A stretch of 50,174 nt of DNA from Saprospiraceae bacterium (lineage in GTDB: Bacteria; Bacteroidota; Bacteroidia; Chitinophagales; Saprospiraceae). The translations under genes were made by a program, and so were the position numbers. Numbering within the stretch: position 1 is the first letter of the stretch; each line of letters begins with the position of its first letter. The stretch is from contig JAGQWR010000074.1 of assembly GCA_020437105.1 (NCBI GenBank), positions 293 through 50,466 on the forward strand, in the 5' to 3' direction. Positions 1 to 9,221 of this stretch are shown here, one piece after another. Under the pieces are notes generated by a model. That model did no database searches and was not told the DNA's origin. It was given only the letters and a program-made list of their open reading frames with translations.

Positions 1-2
1 GG

Positions 3-77
3 CACCTTTCCTTAGATAGTGGGCCCATAGAACAGGAAATCGGTACCGAATTGCTTCGATACCGATTTACCGTTTAA
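3..77 (+). CDS. Possible C-terminal tail of a gene cut by the window edge
   Basis: Frame 3 is open from the window edge to a TAA at 75-77 and would encode 24 residues ending ...GTELLRYRFTV. The other two plus frames stop within the first 20 bases. The reading looks protein-like, but it lies almost entirely over a 14-bp hairpin (37-68), so it could equally be untranslated sequence. No function can be assigned. A true gene end here would be convergent with the hydrolase that follows. Confidence 0.25.
   Translation, partial: HLSLDSGPIEQEIGTELLRYRFTV
37..68. repeat. Long inverted repeat / hairpin
   Basis: Arms 37-50 and 55-68 are complementary over 14 positions with one mismatch, around a 4-base loop (ttgc). 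It lies in the space between a possible upstream gene end and the convergent hydrolase gene. It has no adjoining T-run on the plus side, so it is not a classical terminator. A short T-run occurs only later, near 101-106. Confidence 0.5.
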
Positions 78-141
78 GAGCTGCCAACTCAAATTGCCTC
101 TTTTTTATGTAGGCTCAAAATTCGGGATGACTCATGTTTAA

Positions 142-2031
142 TTATTCCACTATCGGCAACTTAATCTGTGAAGGATATTCACTTGAAAAATGGACCTGGT
201 TTCTGGCCAATATACCTTCCGATTCATCATAGTTATTTCCGCCGGTATTTAGATTTCTCACAAATCGCGGAAAATTACTGCTTGATATTTCAATGCGAAT
301 CTGATGGCCGGGCGCAAAATAATTACTTGTTGACATGGCCGGTAACTCCAATTTATACACCTTCCCGGCTTCCATAAACACTTCCTTGTCAAACCCTTCC
401 CGGTAACGGGCCCGCATAATTGTTTCATCCAGATTATAAGCGCGTCCGTCGGGATACACATCAATTAATTTGATCGTAAAATCGGTATCCTTTGCATCAG
501 AGGAAACGTATAACGTGGTCTCAATAAAGCCGCTCACTTCCAGGCCTTCTGTCAATACATCCGAAGTATAAACCAAAATATCCTGCCGGGTTTCCATGGC
601 GCGTTGGTCGAAGGAACCACCCTCAATCGCATTGCCCGTACAACAGACATTCCCGCCATAACTCATGACCGGATTCATGGGGTCGTAAGTAAATACGTCA
701 GCCCTGTCTTTTTTGACAGCCGGGTTTGTCCAACTCAATGTACCATCACCAAAAAGGCTGTTTGCCCCCGATACACTATTCAAATACATGGGTTTCATTT
801 TGGTATTTGCCGGTGGCCAGGTATCAGACTCCTGCCAGATATTTTGTCCCATGGTATAATACTTCACCCGGGGCATTTGATCCGGACTCTGGGTCTGGTC
901 CCCTTTCAGCCAAAAGTCAAACCAGGCAAAAACCAGCTCGTCGTGGTTAAAACGGGCATCTCCGACCGAGCGTTCGCCAACAATGGTATTCTCTGTAGAA
1001 CGGGTATAAGCACAATGCAAAACAGGTGCGATCAGCAGATATTGGTTTTCGGCGACCTCCGGGTCGGGTGTACTGTTTCGTATGTGGTTAAATAGTGCCA
1101 GGTTGGGGCCGGTAGAAACATCATACCAACTCGCAAACCAAAAACTGGGCACCCCAAAAGGCATATAGTCATGGTATAAGGCGCCTTCAAACCAGGCTGG
1201 GTCATTGGGCTTTCGCCGAATCATTTTTTCGTAAATTCCGATTGGTCCGTCAACTGATTTGATCAGATCCTGCACCGGTAAATGCCAGAAAGCTTCCGAC
1301 CAATCAACCTTGGGGCGCTCCGAGGCCAGATCAAAAGAACGGGAAGCCCGGATCAATTCCTCCTGCGTAGCATCCGCCGGAAAAGTCGGACGAATACGGT
1401 CATTTTGCACACTATATAACCAGGAGATAAAAAGCATTTGCTCTGCTCCACCCCGGTACCAATTTCCTTGTTCGTAAAAATCACCGACTACTCCAACACC
1501 GGCTCCGAAGCCTTGAGGCACCATAGCCACATGCGCCGGATGATCCATTGCAGCCAGCGACATTTGCCATTCGGCGGTAGAAGAACAACCCAGGGTGCCA
1601 ACCTTTCCGTTGCACCAGGATTGTTCGGCCATCCAGGTTAGCGCATCGTAACCATCCGTTACCGGGAGGCCCAGGATATCCCACTCCCCTTCTGAAAAAT
1701 ACCTGCCCCGCTCGTTTTGGACGACATAAGCATATCCCCGGCTTACTGCCTCCAGAGCTCGTTCGAATGTGCGGGTACGCAACTCCCCATCACCCCAGCT
1801 ATTGAAGTTATAGGGAGTCTTTGAGAAAATCACCGGTACCGGTTTATCTGTTTTCGGGCGGTAAATATCCGTACACAGCCGCACCCCGTCGCGCATCGGC
1901 ATCATGACTTTTTGATCAACAATGGCGATCTCCCGGAGTTGGGTCAGGATATCGGCTTGCGCCGAAAGCATATTCGCCGAAAGGCAAAAAAGAAAAAGGT
2001 ATAAAGTAGGTATGAAGATTGATTTTATCAT
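142..2031 (-). CDS. CocE/NonD family hydrolase, exported (X-Pro dipeptidyl-peptidase-like)
   Basis: Serine hydrolase of the CocE / X-prolyl dipeptidyl-peptidase S15-like family, which cleaves esters or acylated amines such as N-acyl amino acids. From the chosen start the first ~25 residues form a signal peptide ending in LSAQA, so the enzyme is probably periplasmic or outside the cell. The alpha/beta-hydrolase half carries [14 protein letters not shown] and the nucleophile elbow G-C-S-S (Ser ~150). It is followed by the family's [10 protein letters not shown] stretch and the C-terminal jelly-roll domain (residues ~400-629, with [15 protein letters not shown] and SSSNFPRF). Length of about 630 fits the family. 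An in-frame ATG at 2055 would add eight residues before the signal peptide; 2031 was chosen because it begins directly at the signal peptide. It stands alone, divergent from the next gene. The exact substrate cannot be read from sequence. Confidence 0.88.
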   Translation of the reverse strand: MIKSIFIPTLYLFLFCLSANMLSAQADILTQLREIAIVDQKVMMPMRDGVRLCTDIYRPKTDKPVPVIFSKTPYNFNSWGDGELRTRTFERALEAVSRGYAYVVQNERGRYFSEGEWDILGLPVTDGYDALTWMAEQSWCNGKVGTLGCSSTAEWQMSLAAMDHPAHVAMVPQGFGAGVGVVGDFYEQGNWYRGGAEQMLFISWLYSVQNDRIRPTFPADATQEELIRASRSFDLASERPKVDWSEAFWHLPVQDLIKSVDGPIGIYEKMIRRKPNDPAWFEGALYHDYMPFGVPSFWFASWYDVSTGPNLALFNHIRNSTPDPEVAENQYLLIAPVLHCAYTRSTENTIVGERSVGDARFNHDELVFAWFDFWLKGDQTQSPDQMPRVKYYTMGQNIWQESDTWPPANTKMKPMYLNSVSGANSLFGDGTLSWTNPAVKKDRADVFTYDPMNPVMSYGGNVCCTGNAIEGGSFDQRAMETRQDILVYTSDVLTEGLEVSGFIETTLYVSSDAKDTDFTIKLIDVYPDGRAYNLDETIMRARYREGFDKEVFMEAGKVYKLELPAMSTSNYFAPGHQIRIEISSSNFPRFVRNLNTGGNNYDESEGILARNQVHFSSEYPSQIKLPIVE

Positions 2032-2093
2032 TGTGGTTGGTTTTCTGTTGCTCAAAATAAGAACTACTCAGCGGATCACTATCATTTAACTAA

Positions 2094-2148
2094 GAATGCT
2101 GAATTTTCCGATAGCATTTTTAAATTAAAAACTAAAAATTCAGCATTC
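2094..2148. repeat. Intergenic inverted repeat (REP-like)
   Basis: Arms of 14 identical complementary bases, gaatgctgaatttt (2094-2107) and its complement (2135-2148), flank an AT-rich 27-base spacer. It sits between the divergent hydrolase and choice-of-anchor genes. Thirteen bases of one arm recur downstream of typA at 27209-27221, also intergenic, which suggests a dispersed intergenic repeat and not a local operator. Confidence 0.5.
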
Positions 2149-2291
2149 AACATTATCAAGTGCTTTATCACATTCTGCTCCTGACCGACAAACAGAAATG
2201 ATCGGTTTTTTTACCTTTAGAGTCTATTCAACTTTTATAGTTCGTATTCATATTCATGAACAAGAACTTATCATTTGTGAAAATCCAAACA

Positions 2292-3698
2292 ATGAAATCA
2301 CTTTTAGCTTCGCTTTGTATTCTTTTGGCTTCTCATTTGCTTCTGGCTCAGGCCGAAGAAGCGACCATGTTATACAACTGGCACAACGACGATATTACCC
2401 CAACCAGCTGGCTGGGTAGCAGGTATAATGATATATGGGGCGTTGAAGTAAACGGACAGGAATTTGCCATTATGGGTGGTACAGATGGGGTACATTTCTT
2501 TAACGTTACAGAAGGAGCCGACTCGGAAGAGTTGCCAGATGCCTTTGTACCCGGAACTGCCGGCGGTTCTAATTTGGTTCACCGGGATTATCATGCTTAT
2601 AACGGGTATCTCTATACGGTTGCCGATGAGGGCTCCAGCACCCTGCAAATCATCGACATTTCAGACCTGCCCAACAGCACGACCTTGGTATATAATGAAT
2701 CGGATCTCATCCGCCGCGCGCACAATGTTTTCATTGAAGAATCACAGGCGCGGCTTTATGCTTGCGGTGTTTCTGTAGGCTCGACCAATTATGCGCTGAG
2801 CGTATTATCGCTGGATGATCCGACCTCTCCCGTTGTATTGGGTTCGTTCCCGAATGCAAACCTGAGCATCCCTTATGTACACGATATTTACGTAAAAGAT
2901 AACATTGCCTATTTAAATTGTGGGACTTCCGGGTTCTATGTTGTTGATTTTACAGACACTGATAACCCGGTACTACTTGGTACAATGACCGATTACGAGC
3001 AACAGGGATATAACCACTCGGGTTGGTTGCACCCCGACGGACAATACTATTACCTGGCCGATGAAACACATGGTAAAGATCTAAAAGTGGTAGATGTATC
3101 AGATTTTTCCGATATCCATGTAGTCAGCACTTTTAGTGCGGAATCTGGGCATCCATCGGAAATTGCACATAACCTGATCGTACGCGATGATAAGCTCTAT
3201 GTTTCTTACTACTATGACGGACTGCAGGTTTTTGACCTGTCAAATCCTGCTGCGCCTGTTAGAATTGCCTACTACGACACCTACGATCAGCCAAATGATG
3301 CTTCCTATCGGGGTGCCTGGGGTGTTTACCCGCTGTTACCCAGTGGCAACGTATTACTTTCCGATATGCACAATGGCCTGTTCCTTTTTGAAAAAATTGA
3401 ATACACACCGGTTTCCGCCCAGGAGATACAACTGGCTCCATTCCAAATGAATGTATTCCCAAACCCGGCGCAGGAATCTGTAACCCTGGCTATTCAGTCT
3501 GAGGCGGCAGTCGATGATCTTCAAATCAATTTGTATGATTTTAGCGGCCGGCTGGTTAAACAACTGGGACAGACAAATCTGCTAAAAGGTCAGCAACAAG
3601 TTGAGATTTCTTTGGGTAAACTTCCTGCCGGATTATTCCAACTGGGATTAGAAGGCAGTGCCTTCCGCAAATATGTCTCCTTAACGGTTGCACACTAA
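2292..3698 (+). CDS. Choice-of-anchor B / LVIVD-repeat protein with T9SS type A sorting domain
   Basis: Secreted protein of 468 residues. The signal peptide is KSLLASLCILLASHLLLAQA. The body is a beta-propeller-like run of LVIVD repeats (for example AHNVFIEESQARLYACGV, HDIYVKDNIAYLNCGTSGF and HNLIVRDDKLYVSYYYDG), the pattern of the 'choice-of-anchor B' family. The last ~80 residues are a T9SS type A sorting domain (NVFPNPAQESVTL ... LPAGLFQLGL), so it should be exported through the T9SS and left on the surface or in the medium. Start: an upstream in-frame ATG at 2256 exists, but only the ATG at 2292 places a signal peptide at the N-terminus. The gene is followed by a very strong terminator, so it is a single-gene unit. 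Ligand or role is unknown. Confidence 0.88.
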   Translation: MKSLLASLCILLASHLLLAQAEEATMLYNWHNDDITPTSWLGSRYNDIWGVEVNGQEFAIMGGTDGVHFFNVTEGADSEELPDAFVPGTAGGSNLVHRDYHAYNGYLYTVADEGSSTLQIIDISDLPNSTTLVYNESDLIRRAHNVFIEESQARLYACGVSVGSTNYALSVLSLDDPTSPVVLGSFPNANLSIPYVHDIYVKDNIAYLNCGTSGFYVVDFTDTDNPVLLGTMTDYEQQGYNHSGWLHPDGQYYYLADETHGKDLKVVDVSDFSDIHVVSTFSAESGHPSEIAHNLIVRDDKLYVSYYYDGLQVFDLSNPAAPVRIAYYDTYDQPNDASYRGAWGVYPLLPSGNVLLSDMHNGLFLFEKIEYTPVSAQEIQLAPFQMNVFPNPAQESVTLAIQSEAAVDDLQINLYDFSGRLVKQLGQTNLLKGQQQVEISLGKLPAGLFQLGLEGSAFRKYVSLTVAH

Positions 3699-3707
3699 AT
3701 AGTGTAC

Positions 3708-3769
3708 TTTTTATAAACAAAAACAGGTCATTCTGGGCATTCAGAGTGACCTGTTTTTGTTTATAAAAA
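3708..3769 (+). terminator. Strong rho-independent terminator
   Basis: Arms 3708-3730 and 3747-3769 are perfectly complementary over 23 bp, and the stem can extend inward by five more pairs (one G-U) to a six-base loop. The right arm ends in T and A runs, so it could act in both directions. It starts 10 bases after the stop codon at 3698. Confidence 0.85.
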
Positions 3770-3848
3770 ACCACCAATTGTCTGAAACTAACCGCAGTGA
3801 TAAATTTGTAAGTAGTTCTTGATTTTACGCAGCTAACATTTTCGGAGA

Positions 3849-3882
3849 TTTGGGGTTTCTATCTCAGAGTAAGTTACTTTTG
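3849..3882 (+). promoter_or_regulatory. Bacteroidota-type promoter for the 105-residue-repeat protein gene
   Basis: A -7 element TACTTTTG (3875-3882) matches TAnnTTTG. A TTTG at 3849-3852 lies 22 bases upstream, slightly longer than the usual 19-21. Predicted transcription start is near 3888, leaving a short leader before the ATG at 3912. Confidence 0.5.
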
Positions 3883-3911
3883 TACTGTTTATCAACCAAA
3901 TACCACAACTC

Positions 3912-6900
3912 ATGCCGAAATTTTTATGCAATCCACGAATTGGCTTTGCCTTAAGCCTATTCGTTTTTTTACTTGGTGCATCTGGTTTGAAGGCCCAGGT
4001 CATCATCAATGAAATTGATCCCAACGGAACTATTGAGATCAAAAATATCGGAACAAATATTGAACCGATCGCTAATTACTTTTTATGCGAATACCCGAAT
4101 TATGCGCAACTCTCCACGCTGACAGTAGAATGTGGCTCCTTAGCGCTGGAGCCTGGTCAGTTGGTTGTCGTTTCCGGTTTTCCACTTGGCGGAGCAGCTG
4201 ATGGAGAGCTGGCATTTTACATCTCCAATCAATTCACCAACCCCAATGCAATCATTGATTATGTAGAATGGGGTTCTACCGGGCATGTTCGGTCAAGCGT
4301 TGCCGGCATGGCCGGCATCTGGAGTTTGGGAGACTTTGTACCATCCTGGGCAGGCAGTGCCTCGCTGGAATATGATGGCACAGGAAACGATTCCGGTAAC
4401 TGGACAGCCGTAGATGTAAATAGTCTGTGTGCTGAAAATGCCAGTATTGCCGGTTGCGAAGTAAGTGGCGGCAGTATTTTCACAACAGATCCAACCGTGA
4501 TTTGTGCAGGTGATGGAATCCCGGATCCAATTGACGTGGATCTCATTGGTGCATCCGGAACAAATTCCGGCTGGGTGATCACCGATGTAACCGGTACCAT
4601 TCTGTCACTTCCTGTCGGTCCGCCATTTAACCTGGAAGGTGCTGGCGGAGGCATTTGTCAAATCTGGCATATTAGCTATGAAGACGATTTGGAAGGAGCC
4701 GGTATAGGTGAAAACACCAATGACCTCACTGGTTGTTTTGAACTATCCAATGCTATTACTGTAACCCGAAATGGGGTTAATGGTGGTAGCATATCAACTA
4801 CTGACCCAGTCGGCATTTGCACAGGAGATGGCGTTTCTGATCCAATAAATGTATCCCTTTCGGGGAATGAAGGTAGCAACTCGGCTTGGGTGATTACCGA
4901 TAATCAATCTAACATCCTGGCGCTTCCCGCTGGTCCACCGTTTGATCTGGAAGGCGCAGGCCCAGGTATTTGCTTTATCTGGCACCTCAGCTTTGAGGAT
5001 GGCTTGATTGGAGCCGAAGTCGGTCTAAACGCAGACGATCTGGAAGGTTGTTTCGACCTGTCCAATCCAATTCAGGTAACGCGCACAGCTGTGGATGGCG
5101 GCGAAATAAGCACCACGGATCCAACGGAAATATGTGCAGGAGACGGGGTAGCCGATCCGATTGATGTGTCCCTGAGCGGGAATATCGGATTAAATTCAGC
5201 CTGGGTGATTACTGATGCTGACGGCACTATTTTGGCCTTACCAGCTGGTCCGCCATTTGACCTGGAGGGTGCCGGTGGCGGTACCTGTTTGATTTGGCAT
5301 ATCAGCTTTGATGATGATCTGGATGGTGCTGTTGTTGGAAACAATGCCAGCGACCTGACAGGTTGTTTTGACTTGTCTAATCCCATTACGGTTACTCGGA
5401 ATGGCGTAAATGGGGGTATCCTTTCTACCGATGATGCGACTACCCTCTGTGTAGGCGATGGCAGCGACGACCTGATTGATATTAGTGTTAGCGGAAGCGA
5501 GGGCAGCAATTCAGCCTGGGTCATCACAGATGCCATGGGTATGATCCTGGAGTTACCAGTTGGCCCTCCCTTTAATTTTGAAAACGCTGGCCCGGGAATC
5601 AGTTTAATCTGGCACCTGAGCTTCGAAGACGGACTTGTTGGTGCAGAGGTAGGATTGAATGCCAATGATCTGGAAGGATGCTTTGATCTTTCTGAGCCGA
5701 TCGTGGTAACACGCTATGAAGGATTTACGACTGGTGGTACGATCTCCACCACCGATCCGACCGACATTTGTGTAGGTGATGCGATTCCAAACCCCATTAA
5801 TGTAACTCTTGAAGGGAATACCGGAACCAACTCTGCCTGGTTAATCACCGATGATCTGGGAAATATTCTGGCATTACCTGCAGGCCCGCCATTCGACCTC
5901 GAAGGTGCTGGCGGTGGAACCTGTTTCATCTGGCATTTGAGTTATGTAGAAGGTATTGTGGGGGCAGTTGTTGGAAATAATGTAACCGATATTGAAGGAT
6001 GTTTCTCCCTTTCAAACTTTATTTCGGTTACCCGAAACGCTGTCGCAGGCGGGGTAATCACGACCAATAGTCCGACGGAAATCTGTGCCGGTGATGGCAC
6101 AGCAGATCCGATCAACGTTACACTTACCGGTTCGGAAGGAGCTAATTCAGCCTGGGTCATAACCGACCAGGCCGGAAACATTCTCGACCTGCCCGCTGGC
6201 CCGCCTTTTGATTTGGAAGGTGCTGGTGGTGGTATCTGCCTCATCTGGCACCTCAGCTTTGAAGATGGCCTCGAAGGAGCAGTAATCGGAAACAATGCGA
6301 CTGAACTTTCCGGTTGTTTCGATCTGTCTAATCCGATCGAAGTAACCCGTACGGGTGTGGACGGTGGATCCATAACGACTTCTGATCCAACCACTATCTG
6401 TGTAAGTGATGGTGTGCCAGATCTGATTAATGTTACCCTTACGGGCGAGGAAGGTGCTAATTCAGCCTGGGTCATAACCGACCAGGCCGGAAACATTCTC
6501 GATCTGCCTGCTGGTCCGCCTTTTGATCTGGACGGTGCTGGTGCTGGTACCTGTCTGATCTGGCACCTCAGCTTTGAAGATGGCCTCGAAGGTGCAGAAG
6601 TAGGTCAAAATGCCAGTGATCTGGTAGGTTGTTACAGTCTGTCAAATCCAATCACCGTTGTTCGTAACAGTGTAACCGGTGGTGAAATCTCGACCAACGA
6701 CCCAACGGAAATTTGTGTTGGCGATGGTAATCCGGATCCGATTAATGTCACTCTGGTGGGTGCTGTGGGGTCGAATTCAGGCTGGGTGATCACAGACGAA
6801 TTCGGAACGATTCTAGCCCTGCCACTCGGACCGCCGTTTGACTTGGAAACCGCTGGTGGCGGTACCTGCCTGATCTGGCATATCAGTTTTGAAGACGGAC

Positions 6901-7931
6901 TCGAAGGCGCTGAGTTAGGGATGGATGCCGGCGACCTGAGCGGCTGTTTTGAATTATCAAATCCAATTACTGTTACACGCACAGCAGTTGACGGAGGAGA
7001 TATTAGTACTACTGACCCAACAACAATCTGTGTAGGTGACGGCATACCGGATCTGATCAATGTCAGCTTAACAGGTACGGAGGGCGCAAACTCCATGTGG
7101 ATAATAGCCGACGGACTCGGTAATATTCTGGACCTCCCTGCTGGGCCTCCATTTGATTTGGATGGCACCGGTGCAGGAACTGCTGTCATCTGGCACCTCA
7201 GCTTTGAAGACGGACTCGAAGGCGCAGAAGTGGGTCTGAACATTAATAATATGCTCGGCTGTTTCAGCCTGTCGAACGGAATCATAGTAAACCGCCTGGA
7301 AACAGACGGTGGGATTGTCACAACTACAGATGGTGGAGATATGGTCGAAGTTTGTGTTGGCGATGACGAGCCGGATGTTATTGACTTTGCCACAACCAGC
7401 CTGAATTTGAATTATCAATACATCATTACCGATGAAAACAATGTAATCCTGGACCTTCCTGCCGGATCCAGTTTTGATTTTGAGGGTGCTGAAACAGGCA
7501 TTTGTCGGGTTTGGGGAATTGCCTACACCGGTAATCTCGCCGCTGAAATCGGAGAAAATGCTGCGGTGGTAGCCTTATCTGATCAGTGCTATTCCCTTTC
7601 TTCGACTTTCATTACGGTTGTTCGGGTAGATAGCGGGCCAAATTGTTTTGTTTCCACTTTTGAGAACCAGGCACTTTCTGCTTTTATGCGGCTTTCGCCG
7701 AATCCGGTTTCGGATCAGCTACGTCTGGAAATTGAATTTTACGATCGCCCAAGTGGTCTCGTGTCCTTGAGTATTCACGATGTGGTTGGTAAAGAAGTAT
7801 TTACCAAAATCATTAATGATCAGGCCATTCAGGAGGAATTGATTGATGTATCAAATTTCCCTGCCGGAGTTTATATATTGAGTTTGCGCGATGGCAAACG
7901 GATCAATAGCAAGCGATTTATTGTTAAATAA
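3912..7931 (+). CDS. Large secreted protein with ten 105-residue repeats and T9SS type A sorting domain
   Basis: A 1339-residue exported protein. Layout: signal peptide 1-29 (ends GLKAQ); a lamin-tail-like domain ~30-180 (VIINEIDPNGTIEIKNIG ... LEYDGTGNDSGNW); ten tandem repeats from residue 186 to ~1240; then a T9SS type A domain ~1260-1339 (LSPNPVSDQLRLEIE ... FPAGVYILSL). Repeat starts are residues 186, 291, 396, 501, 608, 713, 818, 923, 1028 and 1133, so the spacing is 105 except once (107). Each repeat shows ICxGDG.xDPINV, SAWVITD, LPAGPPFDLEGAG, CLIWHLSFEDGLEGA and GCFDLSNPITVTR, generally with three Cys. The middle Cys is absent in repeats 4 and 9, and repeat 10 is divergent. This looks like a surface stalk or adhesin of beta-sandwich modules. 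No enzyme motif was seen and the binding partner is unknown. Confidence 0.9.
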   Translation: MPKFLCNPRIGFALSLFVFLLGASGLKAQVIINEIDPNGTIEIKNIGTNIEPIANYFLCEYPNYAQLSTLTVECGSLALEPGQLVVVSGFPLGGAADGELAFYISNQFTNPNAIIDYVEWGSTGHVRSSVAGMAGIWSLGDFVPSWAGSASLEYDGTGNDSGNWTAVDVNSLCAENASIAGCEVSGGSIFTTDPTVICAGDGIPDPIDVDLIGASGTNSGWVITDVTGTILSLPVGPPFNLEGAGGGICQIWHISYEDDLEGAGIGENTNDLTGCFELSNAITVTRNGVNGGSISTTDPVGICTGDGVSDPINVSLSGNEGSNSAWVITDNQSNILALPAGPPFDLEGAGPGICFIWHLSFEDGLIGAEVGLNADDLEGCFDLSNPIQVTRTAVDGGEISTTDPTEICAGDGVADPIDVSLSGNIGLNSAWVITDADGTILALPAGPPFDLEGAGGGTCLIWHISFDDDLDGAVVGNNASDLTGCFDLSNPITVTRNGVNGGILSTDDATTLCVGDGSDDLIDISVSGSEGSNSAWVITDAMGMILELPVGPPFNFENAGPGISLIWHLSFEDGLVGAEVGLNANDLEGCFDLSEPIVVTRYEGFTTGGTISTTDPTDICVGDAIPNPINVTLEGNTGTNSAWLITDDLGNILALPAGPPFDLEGAGGGTCFIWHLSYVEGIVGAVVGNNVTDIEGCFSLSNFISVTRNAVAGGVITTNSPTEICAGDGTADPINVTLTGSEGANSAWVITDQAGNILDLPAGPPFDLEGAGGGICLIWHLSFEDGLEGAVIGNNATELSGCFDLSNPIEVTRTGVDGGSITTSDPTTICVSDGVPDLINVTLTGEEGANSAWVITDQAGNILDLPAGPPFDLDGAGAGTCLIWHLSFEDGLEGAEVGQNASDLVGCYSLSNPITVVRNSVTGGEISTNDPTEICVGDGNPDPINVTLVGAVGSNSGWVITDEFGTILALPLGPPFDLETAGGGTCLIWHISFEDGLEGAELGMDAGDLSGCFELSNPITVTRTAVDGGDISTTDPTTICVGDGIPDLINVSLTGTEGANSMWIIADGLGNILDLPAGPPFDLDGTGAGTAVIWHLSFEDGLEGAEVGLNINNMLGCFSLSNGIIVNRLETDGGIVTTTDGGDMVEVCVGDDEPDVIDFATTSLNLNYQYIITDENNVILDLPAGSSFDFEGAETGICRVWGIAYTGNLAAEIGENAAVVALSDQCYSLSSTFITVVRVDSGPNCFVSTFENQALSAFMRLSPNPVSDQLRLEIEFYDRPSGLVSLSIHDVVGKEVFTKIINDQAIQEELIDVSNFPAGVYILSLRDGKRINSKRFIVK
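4467..7630 (+). repeat. Ten tandem 315-bp coding repeats
   Basis: Repeat units begin at 4467, 4782, 5097, 5412, 5733, 6048, 6363, 6678, 6993 and 7308. Nine intervals are 315 bp, except 5412 to 5733, which is 321 bp. Units 6 and 7 share 47 identical bases at the same phase (6141 and 6456), more than other neighbours do, which points to recent duplication or conversion. Confidence 0.93.
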
Positions 7932-7952
7932 TACAGCTTCCTAAAATGCTGG

Positions 7953-7982
7953 AAGAGGTTGTCCGAATTCGGGCAGCCTCTT
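7953..7982 (+). terminator. Rho-independent terminator
   Basis: Arms 7953-7965 and 7970-7982 pair over 13 positions (two G-U pairs) around the loop aatt. The right arm runs straight into nine Ts (7981-7989). It starts 22 bases after the stop of the repeat-protein gene. Confidence 0.8.
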
Positions 7983-7986
7983 TTTT

Positions 7987-8017
7987 TTTGTTGTCCAATT
8001 TCAAGCTGTTATATTTA
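7987..8017 (+). promoter_or_regulatory. Promoter for the metalloprotease gene
   Basis: TTTG (7987-7990), 19 bases, then TATATTTA (8010-8017), which differs from TAnnTTTG only in the last base. The -33 element is built from the end of the preceding terminator's T-run. Predicted start is near 8023, a leader of ~17 bases. Confidence 0.45.
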
Positions 8018-8039
8018 GGGAAACCTAAAAAATTACCCG

Positions 8040-9218
8040 ATGCGATTTCAGCTCCTGATTCTTTTTTTCTTCCTGAAAAGCCTTGGGCTTCAGGCACAAA
8101 CTGCCAGTTTTCAATTTGACATTGTCGGAGGTACTCCGGAACAAATTGCTGCAGTAGAATATTGCGGACAGCTGTGGGGGCAGTACCTGCTTTCGGATGT
8201 GGATATTGAAGTACGGGTGGTTTTAGCTGAGCTCGGTGCAAATCAATTTTTAGGGCTCACCCTTCCAAACGGAAACAAAGATTTTGCCGATGCGCCGCTT
8301 GCTGATTATTGGTATCCATCCGCATTAGCCAATGCGATGGCAGGAACAGATCTAAAACCGGGGGAAAATGATTTTGATATTTTTCTGAATACCTCTTACA
8401 ACTGGTATTATGGCCTGGATGGCAACCCTGCTTCCAATCAATTTGATTTTGTGAGTGTGATGCTCCATGAGATGGGACATGGACTGGGCATTTTGTCGCT
8501 GGCAAAAGTGGAGGCCTCGCTGGGTTCCTTTGGAACAATTACGGCCGCAGATTTTGCCCCTCTTGGGCCCAGTTTTCCCTTTCCCGATTTGGAGGGCAGG
8601 CCAAGTATTTATGATTCTTTTATTGTAGATGGCTTTGGTATGTTGCTCACGGATGAATCCATTTATGAAAATCCTTCCATAAATCTGGAGCAGGCCTTTA
8701 CCGGTAATAATCTGTTTTTCTCCGGGCCGCTGGCGACCCTGGCCAATAATAATCAAATGCCCAAGCTTTTTGCTGTTGCTAATTATCAGTTTGGATCCAG
8801 TGTGACGCATCTAAATGAGGCCACCTATCCAAATGGCAGTGGCAACAGTATGATGACACCATTCTCTAATCTGGGAGAAGTAGAGCATCACCCGGGACCA
8901 ATTGTGCTTGGTATATTGGAGGATATAGGTTGGAACCTTTCCGAGGTAAGCACCCAGGCTCCTGATTTTTTATCCGAGTGGACGCTTTTTCCAAATCCGA
9001 CTTTTGCAGAAATCAATTTGCAAAATACAGGTGAAAACACTGGAGCTTTGGAGATTGTGCGTTTATTAAATATTCAGGGAGAGGAGCTTCAAAAAATACC
9101 TTCTGCAACAATTAGCAAACGTATTCGGATGGACATGAACAACTATCCGGCTGGTTTATACTTTCTGGAAATCCGAGACGGTATAAGTTCCCGGATTTTC
9201 AAGTTTTCAAAATTGTAG
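8040..9218 (+). CDS. Secreted HExxH metalloprotease-like protein with T9SS type A domain
   Basis: A 392-residue exported protein. Signal peptide 1-20 (ends GLQAQ). The zinc motif HEMGHGLGILS has H143, E144 and H147. A later SMMTPF stretch, followed by HHPGPIVLGILEDIGW, resembles the Met-turn and closing segment seen in metzincin-like proteases of Bacteroidota. The third zinc ligand of the classic HExxHxxGxxH motif is not at its usual place: the residue there is Ser, and the ligand may be supplied elsewhere. C-terminal residues ~315-392 are a T9SS type A domain (LFPNPTFAEINLQ ... YPAGLYFLEI). It probably degrades protein outside the cell, but activity is inferred only from the motif. It is convergent with the oxygenase gene, with three bases between the stop codons. 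Confidence 0.85.
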   Translation: MRFQLLILFFFLKSLGLQAQTASFQFDIVGGTPEQIAAVEYCGQLWGQYLLSDVDIEVRVVLAELGANQFLGLTLPNGNKDFADAPLADYWYPSALANAMAGTDLKPGENDFDIFLNTSYNWYYGLDGNPASNQFDFVSVMLHEMGHGLGILSLAKVEASLGSFGTITAADFAPLGPSFPFPDLEGRPSIYDSFIVDGFGMLLTDESIYENPSINLEQAFTGNNLFFSGPLATLANNNQMPKLFAVANYQFGSSVTHLNEATYPNGSGNSMMTPFSNLGEVEHHPGPIVLGILEDIGWNLSEVSTQAPDFLSEWTLFPNPTFAEINLQNTGENTGALEIVRLLNIQGEELQKIPSATISKRIRMDMNNYPAGLYFLEIRDGISSRIFKFSKL

Positions 9219-9221
9219 GTC

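Noticed and set aside
604..1095. 163-residue plus-strand frame opposite the CocE hydrolase
   Set aside because: It lies wholly inside a well-supported minus-strand gene and has no recognisable domain.
4259..7393. Long minus-strand open frames opposite the 105-residue repeat gene
   Set aside because: They are rich in Pro/Ser and repeat with the same 315-bp period as the plus-strand repeats, the signature of a shadow frame.
4467..7630. Non-coding satellite
   Set aside because: The repeats are inside one continuous open frame with signal and sorting domains.
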